A DNA stretch of 64,000 bases from Sulfitobacter sp. OXR-159 (GCF_034377145.1 NZ_CP139707.1:815001-879000), one strand, 5' to 3'. Positions 55,531 to 64,000 are shown, counted from the stretch's first letter. Notes: generated by a model from the letters alone, not told the origin. Made by a program: numbers and translations.

Positions 55531-56385
55531 TTAACCTGCCTTCGCATCGGGCACGGGGATCAGCAGGGTCAGTCGATCTGGGTTCATTTCGGCGATCACG
55601 ATGGTGCCATCGTCCTGCACAGCCAATCCGTGACCATAGGTTGAAAAAGTACGGCAGCGGCCAATCAGCTCACCATTCGGGGCAAATGCCGACAGGCGCG
55701 GGGTTTGGTCAGTGACCAGCAAGACGCCTTGGGATGTCAACGCCAGCGCCATTGGTTTGTGCAGGCCTTCGATCTGACCCAGCCAGATGCCTTCGGGGTC
55801 AAATAACTGAACGCGGTTGTTTTCGCGGTCCGCCACGCAGAGCCTGCCTTGGCTGTCGAACAACAGGCAGTGCGGGGTCGAAAACGCGCCCGCTTCGGTC
55901 CCGGGATGTCCAAAGGTTTTGAGGTGGCGCAGCGCCGGGTCAAAGATATGAACGGCGCTGTTGCCATATCCGTCAGCGACATAATAACGTCCGTCCGGAC
56001 CTTGGGTGCAATCGCAGGGATGATTAAAGGGCCGCCCCAAGCCGGGATGCTCTGCGCAGTCCATACGGGCGGTTTCTTGTAAGGTGTCATCAAGCAGCAC
56101 GACCTTGTGGCCATCCATGTCCGTGGCGGCGACTTGGCTGGCGGAGGTCGCGCGCAGGCCATGGCCGCAAACGAACTGCGGCAGAACAGCGGTTTCGCCC
56201 AACATTGTGCCGTCCAGCCCGAGCATGACCAATTCAGGCGCTTGCCGTCTGAGGACCACGATCCTGTCGCCTATGACCGCGACATCGGAAATACCCGATA
56301 GCATGGGATTGCTGACATGGGTCACACGGTAGCGCTGGGCGCCCAAGGCCACATAGGCAGAGGGGCGCTTGGCCGTTTCGCTCAA
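55531..56385 (-). CDS. NHL/six-bladed beta-propeller protein
   Basis: The 284-residue protein carries repeats of the NHL type, with CDCTQGPDGRYYVADGYGNSAVHIFDP, HCLLFDSQGRLCVADRENNRVQLFDPEG and ALTSQGVLLVTDQTPRLSAF. No signal peptide is visible, so it is probably cytoplasmic. Similar propellers include peptidyl-glycine lyases and SMP-30-like lactonases; catalysis cannot be called here. The start overlaps the amidase stop by 4 bp, so it is translationally coupled to it. It is the last gene of the TRAP/amidase unit. Confidence 0.82.
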   Translation of the reverse strand: MSETAKRPSAYVALGAQRYRVTHVSNPMLSGISDVAVIGDRIVVLRRQAPELVMLGLDGTMLGETAVLPQFVCGHGLRATSASQVAATDMDGHKVVLLDDTLQETARMDCAEHPGLGRPFNHPCDCTQGPDGRYYVADGYGNSAVHIFDPALRHLKTFGHPGTEAGAFSTPHCLLFDSQGRLCVADRENNRVQLFDPEGIWLGQIEGLHKPMALALTSQGVLLVTDQTPRLSAFAPNGELIGRCRTFSTYGHGLAVQDDGTIVIAEMNPDRLTLLIPVPDAKAG

Positions 56386-57587
56386 AGCGCGCCCTGCAAT
56401 GCTTCGGCCATATTCATCAAAATCGCATCCCGGCCCGCAGTCGCGGTCAGCATCAGCCCCGCGCCGGGGTGGCTGGTGATCGGCATGCTGACCGAACAGC
56501 CGTCTATTACATTCGCAAAGCTGGTGTTGCGCAGCGCCAGCAGATTGATCCGGTCATAGGTGGCATCCTCGCGGAGATCATCCAGCTTTGGCGGCATGAT
56601 GGCCACGCTCGGCAGGGCGACCGGCGTGTCGCCAAACAGATGCGCCGCCCGTGCGATCAGTGCTTCTCGCGCGGCTATCGTGCGGGCAAATTCGATCCCG
56701 GTGACACCATCCGCCCGCGCCATACGTGATGCCACACGCGGATCAAGCTCTGCGCGGGCGTCGTCGAAATGCGCCCCGTGATGGGCGCGGGATTCCACTG
56801 CCGAGAACTGCCAGACGGGCAGGGCGCGGTAGTCATCGAAGAAGTCGAGCGTTTGTCGACGTAGGCTCACGCCAGATGCCTTAAGCGCTTCGAGGGCGGC
56901 TTCGAAGGCTTGGGCAACCTCGGGGTCCAATTCGTCCATGCCGAAATTTTCCGGCACGATGACGGCACGCGGCGCGGCAGACGCGGCGAGCGGTTGGTCG
57001 CGTAGCACGTTCAAAACCGGGCGCAGCAGGCCGACTTCTCGGGTCAGCACGCCGACACTATCAAGCGAATGGGAAAGCGGCACCGCCCCCGCGCGGGAGA
57101 TCGTCTGTGCCGTGGCCTTGAACCCGAAGAGCCCGCAAAAGGCCGCCGGGATACGCGCAGAGCCGCCAGTGTCTGTCCCAAGCGCGATGTCAGCCACGCC
57201 CCGCGCCACGGCAGAGGCACCGCCCGAGGTCGAGCCACCCGCGATACAGCCTTCTTTCAAGGGGGTGAGGGGGGTGCCGTAATGTGGGTTCAGGCCGAGG
57301 CCGGAATAGGCAAACTCGGTCATATTGGCGTGGCCGATCAGCCCTGCGCCTGCGCTGCGCAGCCGCGCGACCGCCGCGGCATCCTTGGTGGCGGGCGACG
57401 TGCCTTTGCGGACCAGCGACCCCGCCTGGGTGACTTGGCCCCGCACGTCGAACAGGTCTTTGACCGCGACGTTCAGCCCCGACAGCGGCCCTTCGCCTTC
57501 CACCGGATCATCGAAGGTCCGGGTGAAATCGGGCGCGGCAGCGCGGGCGCGGGCCGCGTCGAGGAGGGATTGAGGGGTGTGTGTCAT
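56382..57587 (-). CDS. Amidase-signature hydrolase
   Basis: The 401-residue enzyme starts at ATG 57587 with AAAGG nine bases upstream. The Ser-cisSer-Lys triad is complete: Lys in NVAVKDLFDVRG, cis-Ser in GGSTSGGASA and the nucleophile Ser in GTDTGGSARIPAAFCG. It hydrolyses a C-N amide bond. It lies 11 bp after the TRAP large permease gene on the same strand, so the imported compound is probably an amide or is made into one. Family members include aryl, aliphatic and ureide amidases; the substrate is unknown. A longer frame to 57623 lacks support. Confidence 0.93.
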   Translation of the reverse strand: MTHTPQSLLDAARARAAAPDFTRTFDDPVEGEGPLSGLNVAVKDLFDVRGQVTQAGSLVRKGTSPATKDAAAVARLRSAGAGLIGHANMTEFAYSGLGLNPHYGTPLTPLKEGCIAGGSTSGGASAVARGVADIALGTDTGGSARIPAAFCGLFGFKATAQTISRAGAVPLSHSLDSVGVLTREVGLLRPVLNVLRDQPLAASAAPRAVIVPENFGMDELDPEVAQAFEAALEALKASGVSLRRQTLDFFDDYRALPVWQFSAVESRAHHGAHFDDARAELDPRVASRMARADGVTGIEFARTIAAREALIARAAHLFGDTPVALPSVAIMPPKLDDLREDATYDRINLLALRNTSFANVIDGCSVSMPITSHPGAGLMLTATAGRDAILMNMAEALQGAL

Positions 57588-57598
57588 CAAATCAGCCT

Positions 57599-58897
57599 TT
57601 AAATCGTTTGTTCCACAAGCCACGTCGCGATGCCGGGGAATGCCGTCAGCAGGATCACGGCCAGCACCAAGATCATGAAATAGGGGATGATCATGCGGGT
57701 AATCTCAAAGATCGATTTACCAGTCAGGCTCTGGATCACAAACAGATTGAACCCCAGCGGCGGCGTGATCTGCGCCATTTCGACGACGATGATCAGATAA
57801 ATCCCAAACCACACCGGATCGATCCCCACGGCAGCCACGGCGGGCATCACAACCGAAGTCGTCAGCACCACGATGGAGATCCCGTCGAGGAAACAACCAA
57901 GGAGCACGAAGAACACGGTCAGCACGGCGATCAAACCCGCAGCGCTCAGCCCGCTGGCGGAAATGAGTTCGGCCAGTTGCCCGGGCAAGCCCGAAAAGCT
58001 CATCGCGGAGGTGAGAAAGGCCGCGCCGAGCAGGATCAGCCCGATCATCGCAGAGGTGCGGGTGGCCCCCAGAAGCGAGGCGATGAAGGTCTCGGCGTTC
58101 AGCGACCGGCCAAAAGCCGCGATGATCAGCGCCCCGGCCACCCCGATGGCGGCGGCCTCGGTCGCGGTGGCCACACCGGCATAGATCGAGCCGATGACCC
58201 CGATGATCAAGCCCACCACCGGCAGCAACATGCGCAGGCGGCGCAGGCGCTCACCCAAGGGCATGCGGGGTTCGGGGTCTGGGACGCCATCGGGGTTCAT
58301 TTTTGCCCAGATCGCGATATAGCCCGAAAACAGCGCCATGAGCATCAGCCCCGGCACCACGCCCGCGATGAACAGACGGTTCACGGACACTTGGGCCGCG
58401 ACGCCATAGACGATCATCACGATCGACGGCGGGATCAACAGGCCAAGCGTGCCCGATCCAGCCAAAGAACCGATGGCAAGTCGGTCGGCATAGCCGCGCG
58501 ATTTCAGCTCCGGCAGGGAAATGCGGCCAACGGTGGCGGTGGTGGCAGCCGAAGACCCCGAGACCGCCGCAAAGATACCGCAGCCCACGACGTTGACATG
58601 CGCCAAGCCGCCGGGCAGCCGCCCGACCCAGGGGGCCAGACCAGAAAACAGGTCTTCGGCCAGACGTGTGCGGTAAAGAATTTCGCCCATCCAGATGAAC
58701 AACGGCAGCGCCGTCAACGTCCAGCTGGCCGAATGGGCCCACATGGTGGTGCCGAGGATCGCATCGACCGGCGTAGAGGTGAACATCAAGAAGATCACGA
58801 CGCCCGAAGCCATCAGCGCCACGCCAACCCAAATGCCCAAGCCCAAAAGCACAAGCAAGGTCACGACCAGAACGGCCGATTGCAGAAAAATATCCAT
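57599..58897 (-). CDS. dctM: TRAP transporter large permease (DctM)
   Basis: The 432-residue protein has about 12-13 membrane helices and starts MDIFLQSAVLVVTLLVLLG. It carries family blocks such as AVSGSSAATTATVGRISLPELKSRGY and PPSIVMIVYGVAAQVSVNRLFIAGVVPGLM. It moves the solute across the inner membrane with sodium, taking it from DctP with the help of DctQ. The start lies 2 bp after the dctQ stop. A longer frame up to 59032 runs inside dctQ and was rejected. Confidence 0.95.
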   Translation of the reverse strand: MDIFLQSAVLVVTLLVLLGLGIWVGVALMASGVVIFLMFTSTPVDAILGTTMWAHSASWTLTALPLFIWMGEILYRTRLAEDLFSGLAPWVGRLPGGLAHVNVVGCGIFAAVSGSSAATTATVGRISLPELKSRGYADRLAIGSLAGSGTLGLLIPPSIVMIVYGVAAQVSVNRLFIAGVVPGLMLMALFSGYIAIWAKMNPDGVPDPEPRMPLGERLRRLRMLLPVVGLIIGVIGSIYAGVATATEAAAIGVAGALIIAAFGRSLNAETFIASLLGATRTSAMIGLILLGAAFLTSAMSFSGLPGQLAELISASGLSAAGLIAVLTVFFVLLGCFLDGISIVVLTTSVVMPAVAAVGIDPVWFGIYLIIVVEMAQITPPLGFNLFVIQSLTGKSIFEITRMIIPYFMILVLAVILLTAFPGIATWLVEQTI

Positions 58898-58899
58898 GA

Positions 58900-59409
58900 T
58901 TATTCGCCCCGACCTTGTTCGTTTGTATCGTCGCTCTCGACTGGCAGCCCGAGGATCAGGCGCAGGGTGCGCTCGGCAAAGGCCAGTGCAAACAGCACCG
59001 ACCCTAGCACCATCGCGGATTGCGGCCACCACAGCGGAACGGCCACCACGCCTTGGCTGACTTCATTGTAGGTCCAGCTTTCGTGGACATAGCCAAAGAT
59101 CGCCCAAGCGACCCAGCCCATCATCACGGCGGCAAAGGCCGCCGCCAGAATATCAGCGATATGACCCAGACGTTCCGGCATCAACTGCCGCAACGATGTG
59201 ACGCGAATATGATCGCCCCGTATCAGCGTGGCCGGCAGCGCAAGGAAGATCGACGCACTCAGCCCCCATGCTGCGAAATCATCGGCTGAGGGGATTTGGC
59301 TTCCCATCAGGCGCAGGCCAATCTGCGACAGGATCAAGACCGCGATCCCCAGCAAGGACAGCGCGGCCAAGGCTCCGCAAAAGTTGAAGAGATGGCGGGT
59401 CAGCATCAT
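58900..59409 (-). CDS. dctQ: TRAP transporter small permease (DctQ)
   Basis: The 169-residue protein has four membrane helices, the standard layout of DctQ. It begins MMLTRHLFNFCGALAALSLLG and has ADDFAAWGLSASIFLALPATLIRGDHIRV, a typical family block with a charged loop. It forms the membrane complex with DctM. It lies 94 bp after dctP; a strong hairpin occupies that gap. The tail is acidic and polar. Confidence 0.93.
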   Translation of the reverse strand: MMLTRHLFNFCGALAALSLLGIAVLILSQIGLRLMGSQIPSADDFAAWGLSASIFLALPATLIRGDHIRVTSLRQLMPERLGHIADILAAAFAAVMMGWVAWAIFGYVHESWTYNEVSQGVVAVPLWWPQSAMVLGSVLFALAFAERTLRLILGLPVESDDTNEQGRGE

Positions 59410-59463
59410 GGCGGCGGGCTCCGAATAAGGGGGCGGGGAGGGGGCGAATACCCCGGTCTAGTA

Positions 59464-59495
59464 GAAAAGGCCCGGGCAAACGACTGCCCGGGCCT
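59464..59495 (-). terminator. Hairpin after dctP
   Basis: AGGCCCGGGCA (59468-59478) pairs with TGCCCGGGCCT (59485-59495) around a six-base loop. On the minus strand it is followed by TTTTC. It lies 8 bp past the dctP stop. It would allow more binding protein than permease, as is usual in TRAP operons. Confidence 0.75.
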
Positions 59496-59502
59496 GCTGA
59501 GA

Positions 59503-60462
59503 TCAGTTCATCGCGTCGACGATTTTCTGACCTTCTTCGCCAGCCTGTTCCAGCCATTCTGCGCGCATCGTCGCGGCGATGGTTTCAAAGTCGCTGGCCA
59601 GCCCTTCGGGGGTCGGCAGGACGTTCATGCCATTGTCGGCCATCGTGTTGGTTGCTTCGCCAGTGGCTTCCTCGGCCATTTCAAAGCCACGGGTTTCCGC
59701 CAGTTCAGCCGCTTCTTGCAGCGCGGTTTTCACCTCGTCAGACAGGCCGTCGTAGGCGCCTTTGTTCACGATTACCATGTTCTTGGGCAGGAAGGCCTGA
59801 ACGTCATAGTAATGCGACACGAAATCCCATGCTTGGCTGTCGACACCTGTCGAGGGCGAGGTGATCATGCCGTTGATGACACCGGTCGAGAAGGCTTGGC
59901 TGATCTCGGAGGTGGCGATGGTGGCGGGAACGGCGCCCAAAAGCTCGGCCAGACGCGCGGTCGAGGGGTTGTAGGCGCGGAATTTGACACCCTCGAAGGA
60001 GGAGGCGTCGGTCACTTCCTGGTTCATGTAGACGCCCTGCGGCGGCCAGGGGGCGGCAAACAACAGCACCAGACCATCTTCGGCCAGCTTTTCTTCGTAG
60101 ATCGGGCGAGAGGCTTCCCAAAGCGCGCGGGCCTCGTCAAATGTGGTCGCCAAAAGCGGCACGGCATCGGCAGAGTAAACCGCGTCTTCGTTGCCAAGCG
60201 CCGAGATCAGGACTTCGCCGATGGGAACGATGCCGCGCTGGACGCCGCGCTTCAGTTCGGGGCGCTTGAGCAGGACCGAGTTCGACACAACGTCGATTTC
60301 CAGCGCGCCATCCGATAGGCGGGCCACGTCATCAGCGAAGGCGCGGATGTTCTGGGTCAGATAGTTGCCGTCGGGCGCATCGGCCGACATTTTCCACGTT
60401 TCGGCATGGGCAAGACCGGCTGTCAGGGCCGCGATCGCGGTTCCGATGAGAAGGTGTTTCAT
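59503..60462 (-). CDS. dctP: TRAP transporter solute-binding protein (DctP)
   Basis: The 319-residue periplasmic protein starts at ATG 60462 with AGGAGA upstream and has a signal peptide ending LAHA. It then reads ETWKMSADAPDGNYLTQNIRAF. The ligand-anchoring Arg is probably in VKFRAYNPSTARLAELLGA, as in the DctP family block. STGVINGMITSPSTGVDSQAWDF follows. It binds the solute for DctQM; the solute is not evident, though acids are most common for the family. It follows the alpha/beta-barrel gene and precedes dctQ behind a hairpin. A frame to 60531 lacks a signal peptide. Confidence 0.94.
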   Translation of the reverse strand: MKHLLIGTAIAALTAGLAHAETWKMSADAPDGNYLTQNIRAFADDVARLSDGALEIDVVSNSVLLKRPELKRGVQRGIVPIGEVLISALGNEDAVYSADAVPLLATTFDEARALWEASRPIYEEKLAEDGLVLLFAAPWPPQGVYMNQEVTDASSFEGVKFRAYNPSTARLAELLGAVPATIATSEISQAFSTGVINGMITSPSTGVDSQAWDFVSHYYDVQAFLPKNMVIVNKGAYDGLSDEVKTALQEAAELAETRGFEMAEEATGEATNTMADNGMNVLPTPEGLASDFETIAATMRAEWLEQAGEEGQKIVDAMN

Positions 60463-60531
60463 GTGTGATGTCTCCTGTTGGGGTGGTTTGTTGTTCTTGC
60501 CCTGCCGTTTTGGCAGGGCAGGGTGGTTCAC

Positions 60532-61200
60532 TCAGTCTTCCAATGCGGGCAGGTCTTGCGCGTCCAATGACCACATCAGGCGGAAGGTTTCGGCCTCGCG
60601 CACCGCGCCGCCCAGCTTTTCGGTCAGTTGGCGCAGGGTCGCTTCGGCGATCGGCTCTGACGTCACATCCACCGCGATGCAAGGCGCCAGAACGCGCCCT
60701 TCGGTGTTTTCAGACGGCAGCGGGGTCGAAAGAGTTTCGTCAGGGATCATGTGATGCACGCGCAGCACGCCTTCTTCGGCGATCAATTTGCCGAGCACGT
60801 CGGCGACGGCGTCGCGATCCATGGCATCCGGCACCAGCTCGATCAGCACCAGCGCGCCGCCCCAGCCAAAGCCGCCCTCTTGCGCGACCTGCATCACCCG
60901 ACGGCGGGTGTTGGACATGCGCCCGAAGTTGGTGATCGACCATTGGGTCTGTTTGGTAAAGGCTTTGCGGTAGGCTTCCGAGGTGAAATCGGCAAGGTTG
61001 CTGGCGCGGTAAAGCGCGAGGTAGCGCCGTGCCGAGCCCGATACCGCACGATAGCGCCGCGCGCCGGTGAAGCCCGGAATGCGAACGCGCTCTTCCATAT
61101 GTTCCCGGTCATACCACTGGTTAAAGTCAGCCTCATGATCGGGGTCGATATCGCTCCAGACGAAAAGCTGTGCCTGATCGGTTGTACGGATATTGCTCAT
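60532..61200 (-). CDS. Uncharacterised protein with two dimeric alpha/beta-barrel-like halves
   Basis: The 222-residue protein is probably related to the DUF4286/EthD-like ferredoxin-fold proteins. The first half has LFVWSDIDPDHEADFNQWYDREHMEERVRIPGFTGARRY, with the W-Y-D-x-E-H feature of this group. A second half (about 115-210) has a weaker copy of the same layout. No signal peptide is seen. Members are often found with aromatic or organic-acid catabolic genes, but the activity is unknown. It lies 69 bp upstream of dctP and is the first gene after the LysR regulator, so it is probably part of the catabolic operon. Confidence 0.75.
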   Translation of the reverse strand: MSNIRTTDQAQLFVWSDIDPDHEADFNQWYDREHMEERVRIPGFTGARRYRAVSGSARRYLALYRASNLADFTSEAYRKAFTKQTQWSITNFGRMSNTRRRVMQVAQEGGFGWGGALVLIELVPDAMDRDAVADVLGKLIAEEGVLRVHHMIPDETLSTPLPSENTEGRVLAPCIAVDVTSEPIAEATLRQLTEKLGGAVREAETFRLMWSLDAQDLPALED

Positions 61201-61385
61201 TCTGCATCCTGATCCTTGGACAAAGCTTTCCCGTCACGTGGCGGGGCACGGCCCGTCTCCGTCGAGGTGCGGTCAAGCTCTGTCGATTGTTGTTGGGGCA
61301 CACTTGCCGAGATGGGGTCCAACGACAAACGGGATTATTCAGGGGGGGGTGATAGGGTTTTCCGATCAGGCCAATTCAGGCCATG

Positions 61386-62267
61386 TCAGGTCTGCCGTTG
61401 ATGACGCTCCGCACAGGCCCGCGCAAGATCGGCAATTGCCTTGTAGGTGGCTACGTCGGAACTGCGCCGCCAGATGCAATAGAGGGGGAGCGGCGGCAGC
61501 TGCGCATCGACATCAAGCTCATAGATTCCCGGCCCGGCCAAATCGCAGGCCAGCGGCAGGGTCGCGATGCCCAGCCCGCGCTGCGTCAACCGCGCAATCG
61601 CAGCCATCGAGGTGATGCAATGCACGATCGAAGGCCGCAGGCCGCGATCGCTGAAAAGCGCAAGAACGTTGGCGTGCGGGCGTGAATTGCGGGTAAAGGT
61701 GATCAGCGGACTGGTAACGACATCGGCGAGGGACAGTTTCTCGTCGCGCATCCCCTCGGGGCCGAACCATCCCATGGCCAGCGAAGGCAAATCCGCGCAA
61801 ACGCAGGTTTGGTCGTGGCGGTCATCTGTCGTCAGCAACATATCCAGCGCGCCGCGTTCAAAGGCCGCGGCGATGTTCGGCGTGGGCTCGACCGTCAGTT
61901 CAAGCTCCAGCCGGGGGTAGCAGCGCGCCACCTCTTCGATCAGGTCACAAAGCCAAGTATGAACGACCGAAGACACCAACCCCAAACGCACCCGCCCCGC
62001 GGCGGTGGTGGGATCGGAGAGCGTGTTGCGCAAATTGCGCTCCGTCGCGAGCATCTCTTGCGCCTTATCGAGGATCATCGCCCCGGCCACCGTGATCCGG
62101 GTGGCGTGGAATTCACGGTCAAACAGGTCCACCTGAAGGTCCGTCTCAAGTGAGGAAATCCGACTGGACACCGTCGCTTGGCTGACATTCAACTGCTCGG
62201 CTGCCGCCCGGAAGCTTCCCAAGTTGGCGACCGTGACGAAGGTTTCTAAAAAGCGCGTGTTCACCAA
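61386..62267 (-). CDS. LysR-family transcriptional regulator
   Basis: The 293-residue protein has the N-terminal winged-helix (about 1-60) with FLETFVTVANLGSFRAAAEQLNVSQATVSSRISSLE. The C-terminal periplasmic-binding-protein-like effector domain (about 90-290) follows. LysR proteins act as tetramers and usually control a nearby operon with a small ligand as co-inducer. It lies 185 bp upstream of the alpha/beta-barrel gene and on the same strand as the TRAP/amidase unit, so it is the likely regulator. The stretch upstream (62268-62548) has no credible gene. Confidence 0.93.
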   Translation of the reverse strand: MVNTRFLETFVTVANLGSFRAAAEQLNVSQATVSSRISSLETDLQVDLFDREFHATRITVAGAMILDKAQEMLATERNLRNTLSDPTTAAGRVRLGLVSSVVHTWLCDLIEEVARCYPRLELELTVEPTPNIAAAFERGALDMLLTTDDRHDQTCVCADLPSLAMGWFGPEGMRDEKLSLADVVTSPLITFTRNSRPHANVLALFSDRGLRPSIVHCITSMAAIARLTQRGLGIATLPLACDLAGPGIYELDVDAQLPPLPLYCIWRRSSDVATYKAIADLARACAERHQRQT

Positions 62268-62548
62268 GAACCTCTATTCTTATGTATCGGTCGCGAAGAA
62301 CGAGGGTAGGTTAAGCTGGCGGTAAAGTCACCTGTTCTCAATGGGCTTTTGGCCCGGAAAGCCTTAGGGGAGCGCCTGTAGCGAGCGCTGCGTTCGAACG
62401 GTCCGGCATGGTTGGCAGCGCAGCTAAATTGTGTTTCGTCTGGATGGCCCCATTGAACCCCATTAATTTCGTCCGGGGAAAGGGGCACTTCGGCCACTAT
62501 CTGGTTTGTCCAACGAAGCCGGGGTTGGCCCGCGCTGGCTGGTCCTCT

Positions 62549-62872
62549 CTATCCGCTGGTGGATGTCACGACTATGGGGAGAGATGTCCAGACCGTCGCG
62601 GTCAAGCCGGACAATGCGGTTGCAAGATTTACTTTCCGGTAGAAATCCGTGGTCGGACCAAAAGACCATTTCCCCACTGTCAGCAGAAGAAGCAGTTGCA
62701 GCACAATCGCGGCGAGCCAGGCTATCAGCAGCGCCCAGCGAAAAAGTGACAAGCCGAGCCAGGCGACCTCCGGCCAGCCAAGGGCGCAGCCGAGGCCGTG
62801 CAGCCCGTAGATCGCGCTGAAACTGGCCAGCCAGACCAGCAGCGGCAGAAGAATGCGCAACAACTCTCTCAC
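62549..62872 (-). CDS. Small membrane protein of a second terminal oxidase locus
   Basis: The 107-residue protein starts at GTG 62872, overlapping the stop of the oxidase fusion gene by four bases (GTGA), so it is very probably translated. It has two to three membrane helices (about 8-30, 38-67 and perhaps 85-103). Sequence includes YGLHGLGCALGWPEVAW, a block I associate with small proteins beside alphaproteobacterial oxidase genes. The function is unknown; a role as a small subunit or assembly factor of the oxidase is inferred. A longer open frame upstream reads through the oxidase gene in another frame. Confidence 0.82.
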   Translation of the reverse strand: MRELLRILLPLLVWLASFSAIYGLHGLGCALGWPEVAWLGLSLFRWALLIAWLAAIVLQLLLLLTVGKWSFGPTTDFYRKVNLATALSGLTATVWTSLPIVVTSTSG

Positions 62873-64000
62873 GCGATCATCCCCGGCAGATGCGCCGCAA
62901 GCAGGATCAGCACCGTGATCACTGCCAGATAGTCGGACCAGAGCGCCACAATGGCGAAACCCGCCCGACGCTGAGGCGACGTGAAACCACGCCTGATCTG
63001 CAAGATCAGAAAGCTCTGCATCAGCCCGACGAGCAGTGCATGGGCCAGCCCATAGGCGCCGAGGATCAGGAGCGTTGCGGCATAGGCATGGCCGTCCGGG
63101 GGCGGCAGGCGCAACAGCAGGGCCCCGAACGCCACCGCCGTGGCAACCGTCGCCAGCAACGCCGGAGCAAGGGCGACCATCGGGGCGGTGCCCGCGCGGT
63201 TGCGGCGGGCGCTCAGGTGCTGGGCCAGGGCGGCGACGAGCGCTGCACCGATGCCGAAGGCAAGCTCGACCCAAGAGGGGGCGAGCCATTGGGCTGGGGG
63301 CCAGCCGGGCGCGACGGTCCAGAGGAAGGCATAGCCAAAGAGGAGGGAGCCGAAGAAGGTTGCATTGGCCACCAGCAGGAAGGTCGAACCCCACCAGCCC
63401 GGCGATCTGTCGCCCTCGCTTGCCAGCGGCAAGGTCGTGCCGTGCCCGACCTCCTGTGGGCCTTGATCGGCGCGCGCGCTCAATTGCCAGACCCAGACCA
63501 GCGCCAAGGCCGCCACGCCGGCGAGTGCCAGCGGGGTGAACCAAAAGAGCTTGAGCAGGATCGACAGGAAGAACCCGCCCGTCACCGCCGCCATCAGGAT
63601 CGGCAGCCGTGTGTTGCCGGGATAGATGACCAGCGCTTCGGGGCGACCGTTGGCGGCATCAACCATCAGGGTCTCGCGCCGGGCCACCTCGGGCGCGCCG
63701 AGGTAGCCTTCGCCCTTGGCCAACCGGTTGGCCAGATCTGGCGTGTCGTAAAGCGGGGCACGCGCGCCCACCATCGGCAGGCTGGCAAAGTTATAGGAAG
63801 CGGGCGGCGACATGCCGGCCCATTCCAAGGTACCGGCCCGCCACGGGTTGCGCGGGCCGCGCACCGCCACGAAACTGTGAATGATGATGTCGACCAGCAC
63901 CATCGCAAGGCCGATCGCCATGACGAAACTGCTGACCGAAGAGATGAAGTTGATGACCCCCCAGCCGGTCTCGGCGTCATAGGTCTCGATCCGGCGGCGC
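62869..64000 (-). CDS. Cytochrome c oxidase subunit I/III fusion, C-terminal part
   Basis: The frame is open to the right edge, so the N-terminus and the heme and CuB ligands lie outside the window. The visible 377 residues begin with RRRIETYDAETGWGVINFIS, the last segment of a subunit I. Then come FASLPMVGARAPLYDT and ARRETLMVDA, soluble loops. The C-terminal half (about 115-370) has subunit III-like helices, including ATFFGSLLFGYAFLWTVAP. The fused I/III form is known in caa3-type oxidases. It is a second terminal oxidase locus in addition to the aa3 cluster at 16123. Confidence 0.88.
   Translation of the reverse strand, partial: RRRIETYDAETGWGVINFISSVSSFVMAIGLAMVLVDIIIHSFVAVRGPRNPWRAGTLEWAGMSPPASYNFASLPMVGARAPLYDTPDLANRLAKGEGYLGAPEVARRETLMVDAANGRPEALVIYPGNTRLPILMAAVTGGFFLSILLKLFWFTPLALAGVAALALVWVWQLSARADQGPQEVGHGTTLPLASEGDRSPGWWGSTFLLVANATFFGSLLFGYAFLWTVAPGWPPAQWLAPSWVELAFGIGAALVAALAQHLSARRNRAGTAPMVALAPALLATVATAVAFGALLLRLPPPDGHAYAATLLILGAYGLAHALLVGLMQSFLILQIRRGFTSPQRRAGFAIVALWSDYLAVITVLILLAAHLPGMIA

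Noticed and set aside
57581..59071. 496-codon plus-strand open frame opposite dctM
   Set aside because: The sequence is low-complexity and charged (many His, Gln, Arg, Asp) and lies opposite a full dctM gene.
62261..62497. 78-codon frame upstream of the LysR gene
   Set aside because: No ribosome-binding site or recognisable domain, and it overlaps the LysR start.

Overview
The window is chromosomal DNA from an alphaproteobacterium of the order Rhodobacterales, most likely the marine Roseobacter group (Sulfitobacter-like). This rests on the high-GC coding bias, a Rhodobacterales-style Tad pilus locus with an OmpA lipoprotein gene in it, a ctaC-ctaB-small ORF-ctaG-ctaE cytochrome aa3 cluster, TRAP and polyamine-type ABC importers, and a cytochrome oxidase subunit I/III fusion. 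The exact genus is inference. No rRNA, tRNA, CRISPR array or prophage was seen.

Layout. (1) 1-6957, minus strand: half of a Tad (Flp pilus) locus: flp pilin, a second 55-residue pilin-like gene, cpaB, the secretin gene, an OmpA lipoprotein gene, cpaE/tadZ, cpaF/tadA and the start of tadB. Hairpins separate the abundant pilin and the secretin/OmpA pair from the genes after them. (2) 7316-16000: housekeeping genes: lytic transglycosylase, 3-oxoacid CoA-transferase, L,D-transpeptidase, topA, dprA, tldD. (3) 16123-23638, plus strand: cytochrome c oxidase subunits II and III with assembly factors (heme O synthase, small membrane protein, Cox11, Surf1), running into thrC, an M16 peptidase and an acetyltransferase with overlapping starts. 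(4) 23774-39029: metabolic and transport genes: D-2-hydroxyacid dehydrogenase, apt, mtnP, SulP transporter, flavin reductase-like protein, EcsC protein, modABC, Nudix protein, DUF1178 protein, short-chain dehydrogenase, lysC, ptsP.

(5) 39039-48486: an accessory stretch with two broken genes. A nucleotide-sugar epimerase gene is frameshifted by a 7-bp tandem duplication. A polyamine-type ABC importer operon (ATPase, two permeases, binding protein, amidohydrolase) has its second permease split by a 1671-bp IS1380-family element with a 5-bp target duplication. A LuxR-type regulator is transcribed divergently, and two dyads lie in the shared promoter region. (6) 48725-55394: a YHYH-domain secreted protein, a MarR regulator and a divergent RND efflux pair (membrane fusion protein plus pump), followed by a small RcnB-like secreted protein. 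(7) 55531-62267, minus strand: a catabolic unit with LysR regulator, dimeric alpha/beta-barrel-like protein, TRAP transporter (dctP, dctQ, dctM), amidase and a beta-propeller protein. This suggests uptake and hydrolysis of an amide-containing compound whose identity the sequence does not reveal. (8) 62549-64000: the end of a second terminal oxidase locus: a subunit I/III fusion (N-terminus outside the window) and a small membrane protein.

Most genes are ordinary for this group. The best candidates for a second look are the two recent-looking gene disruptions, the minimal second pilin and its unusual Asp-Trp signature, the lysine-less P-loop of the TadZ protein, a folded three-way-junction-like sequence at 28756-28846, the 16-bp tandem repeat ahead of the short-chain dehydrogenase, and the uncharacterised TRAP/amidase/propeller unit. 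I did not find a clearly undescribed defence or mobile system.
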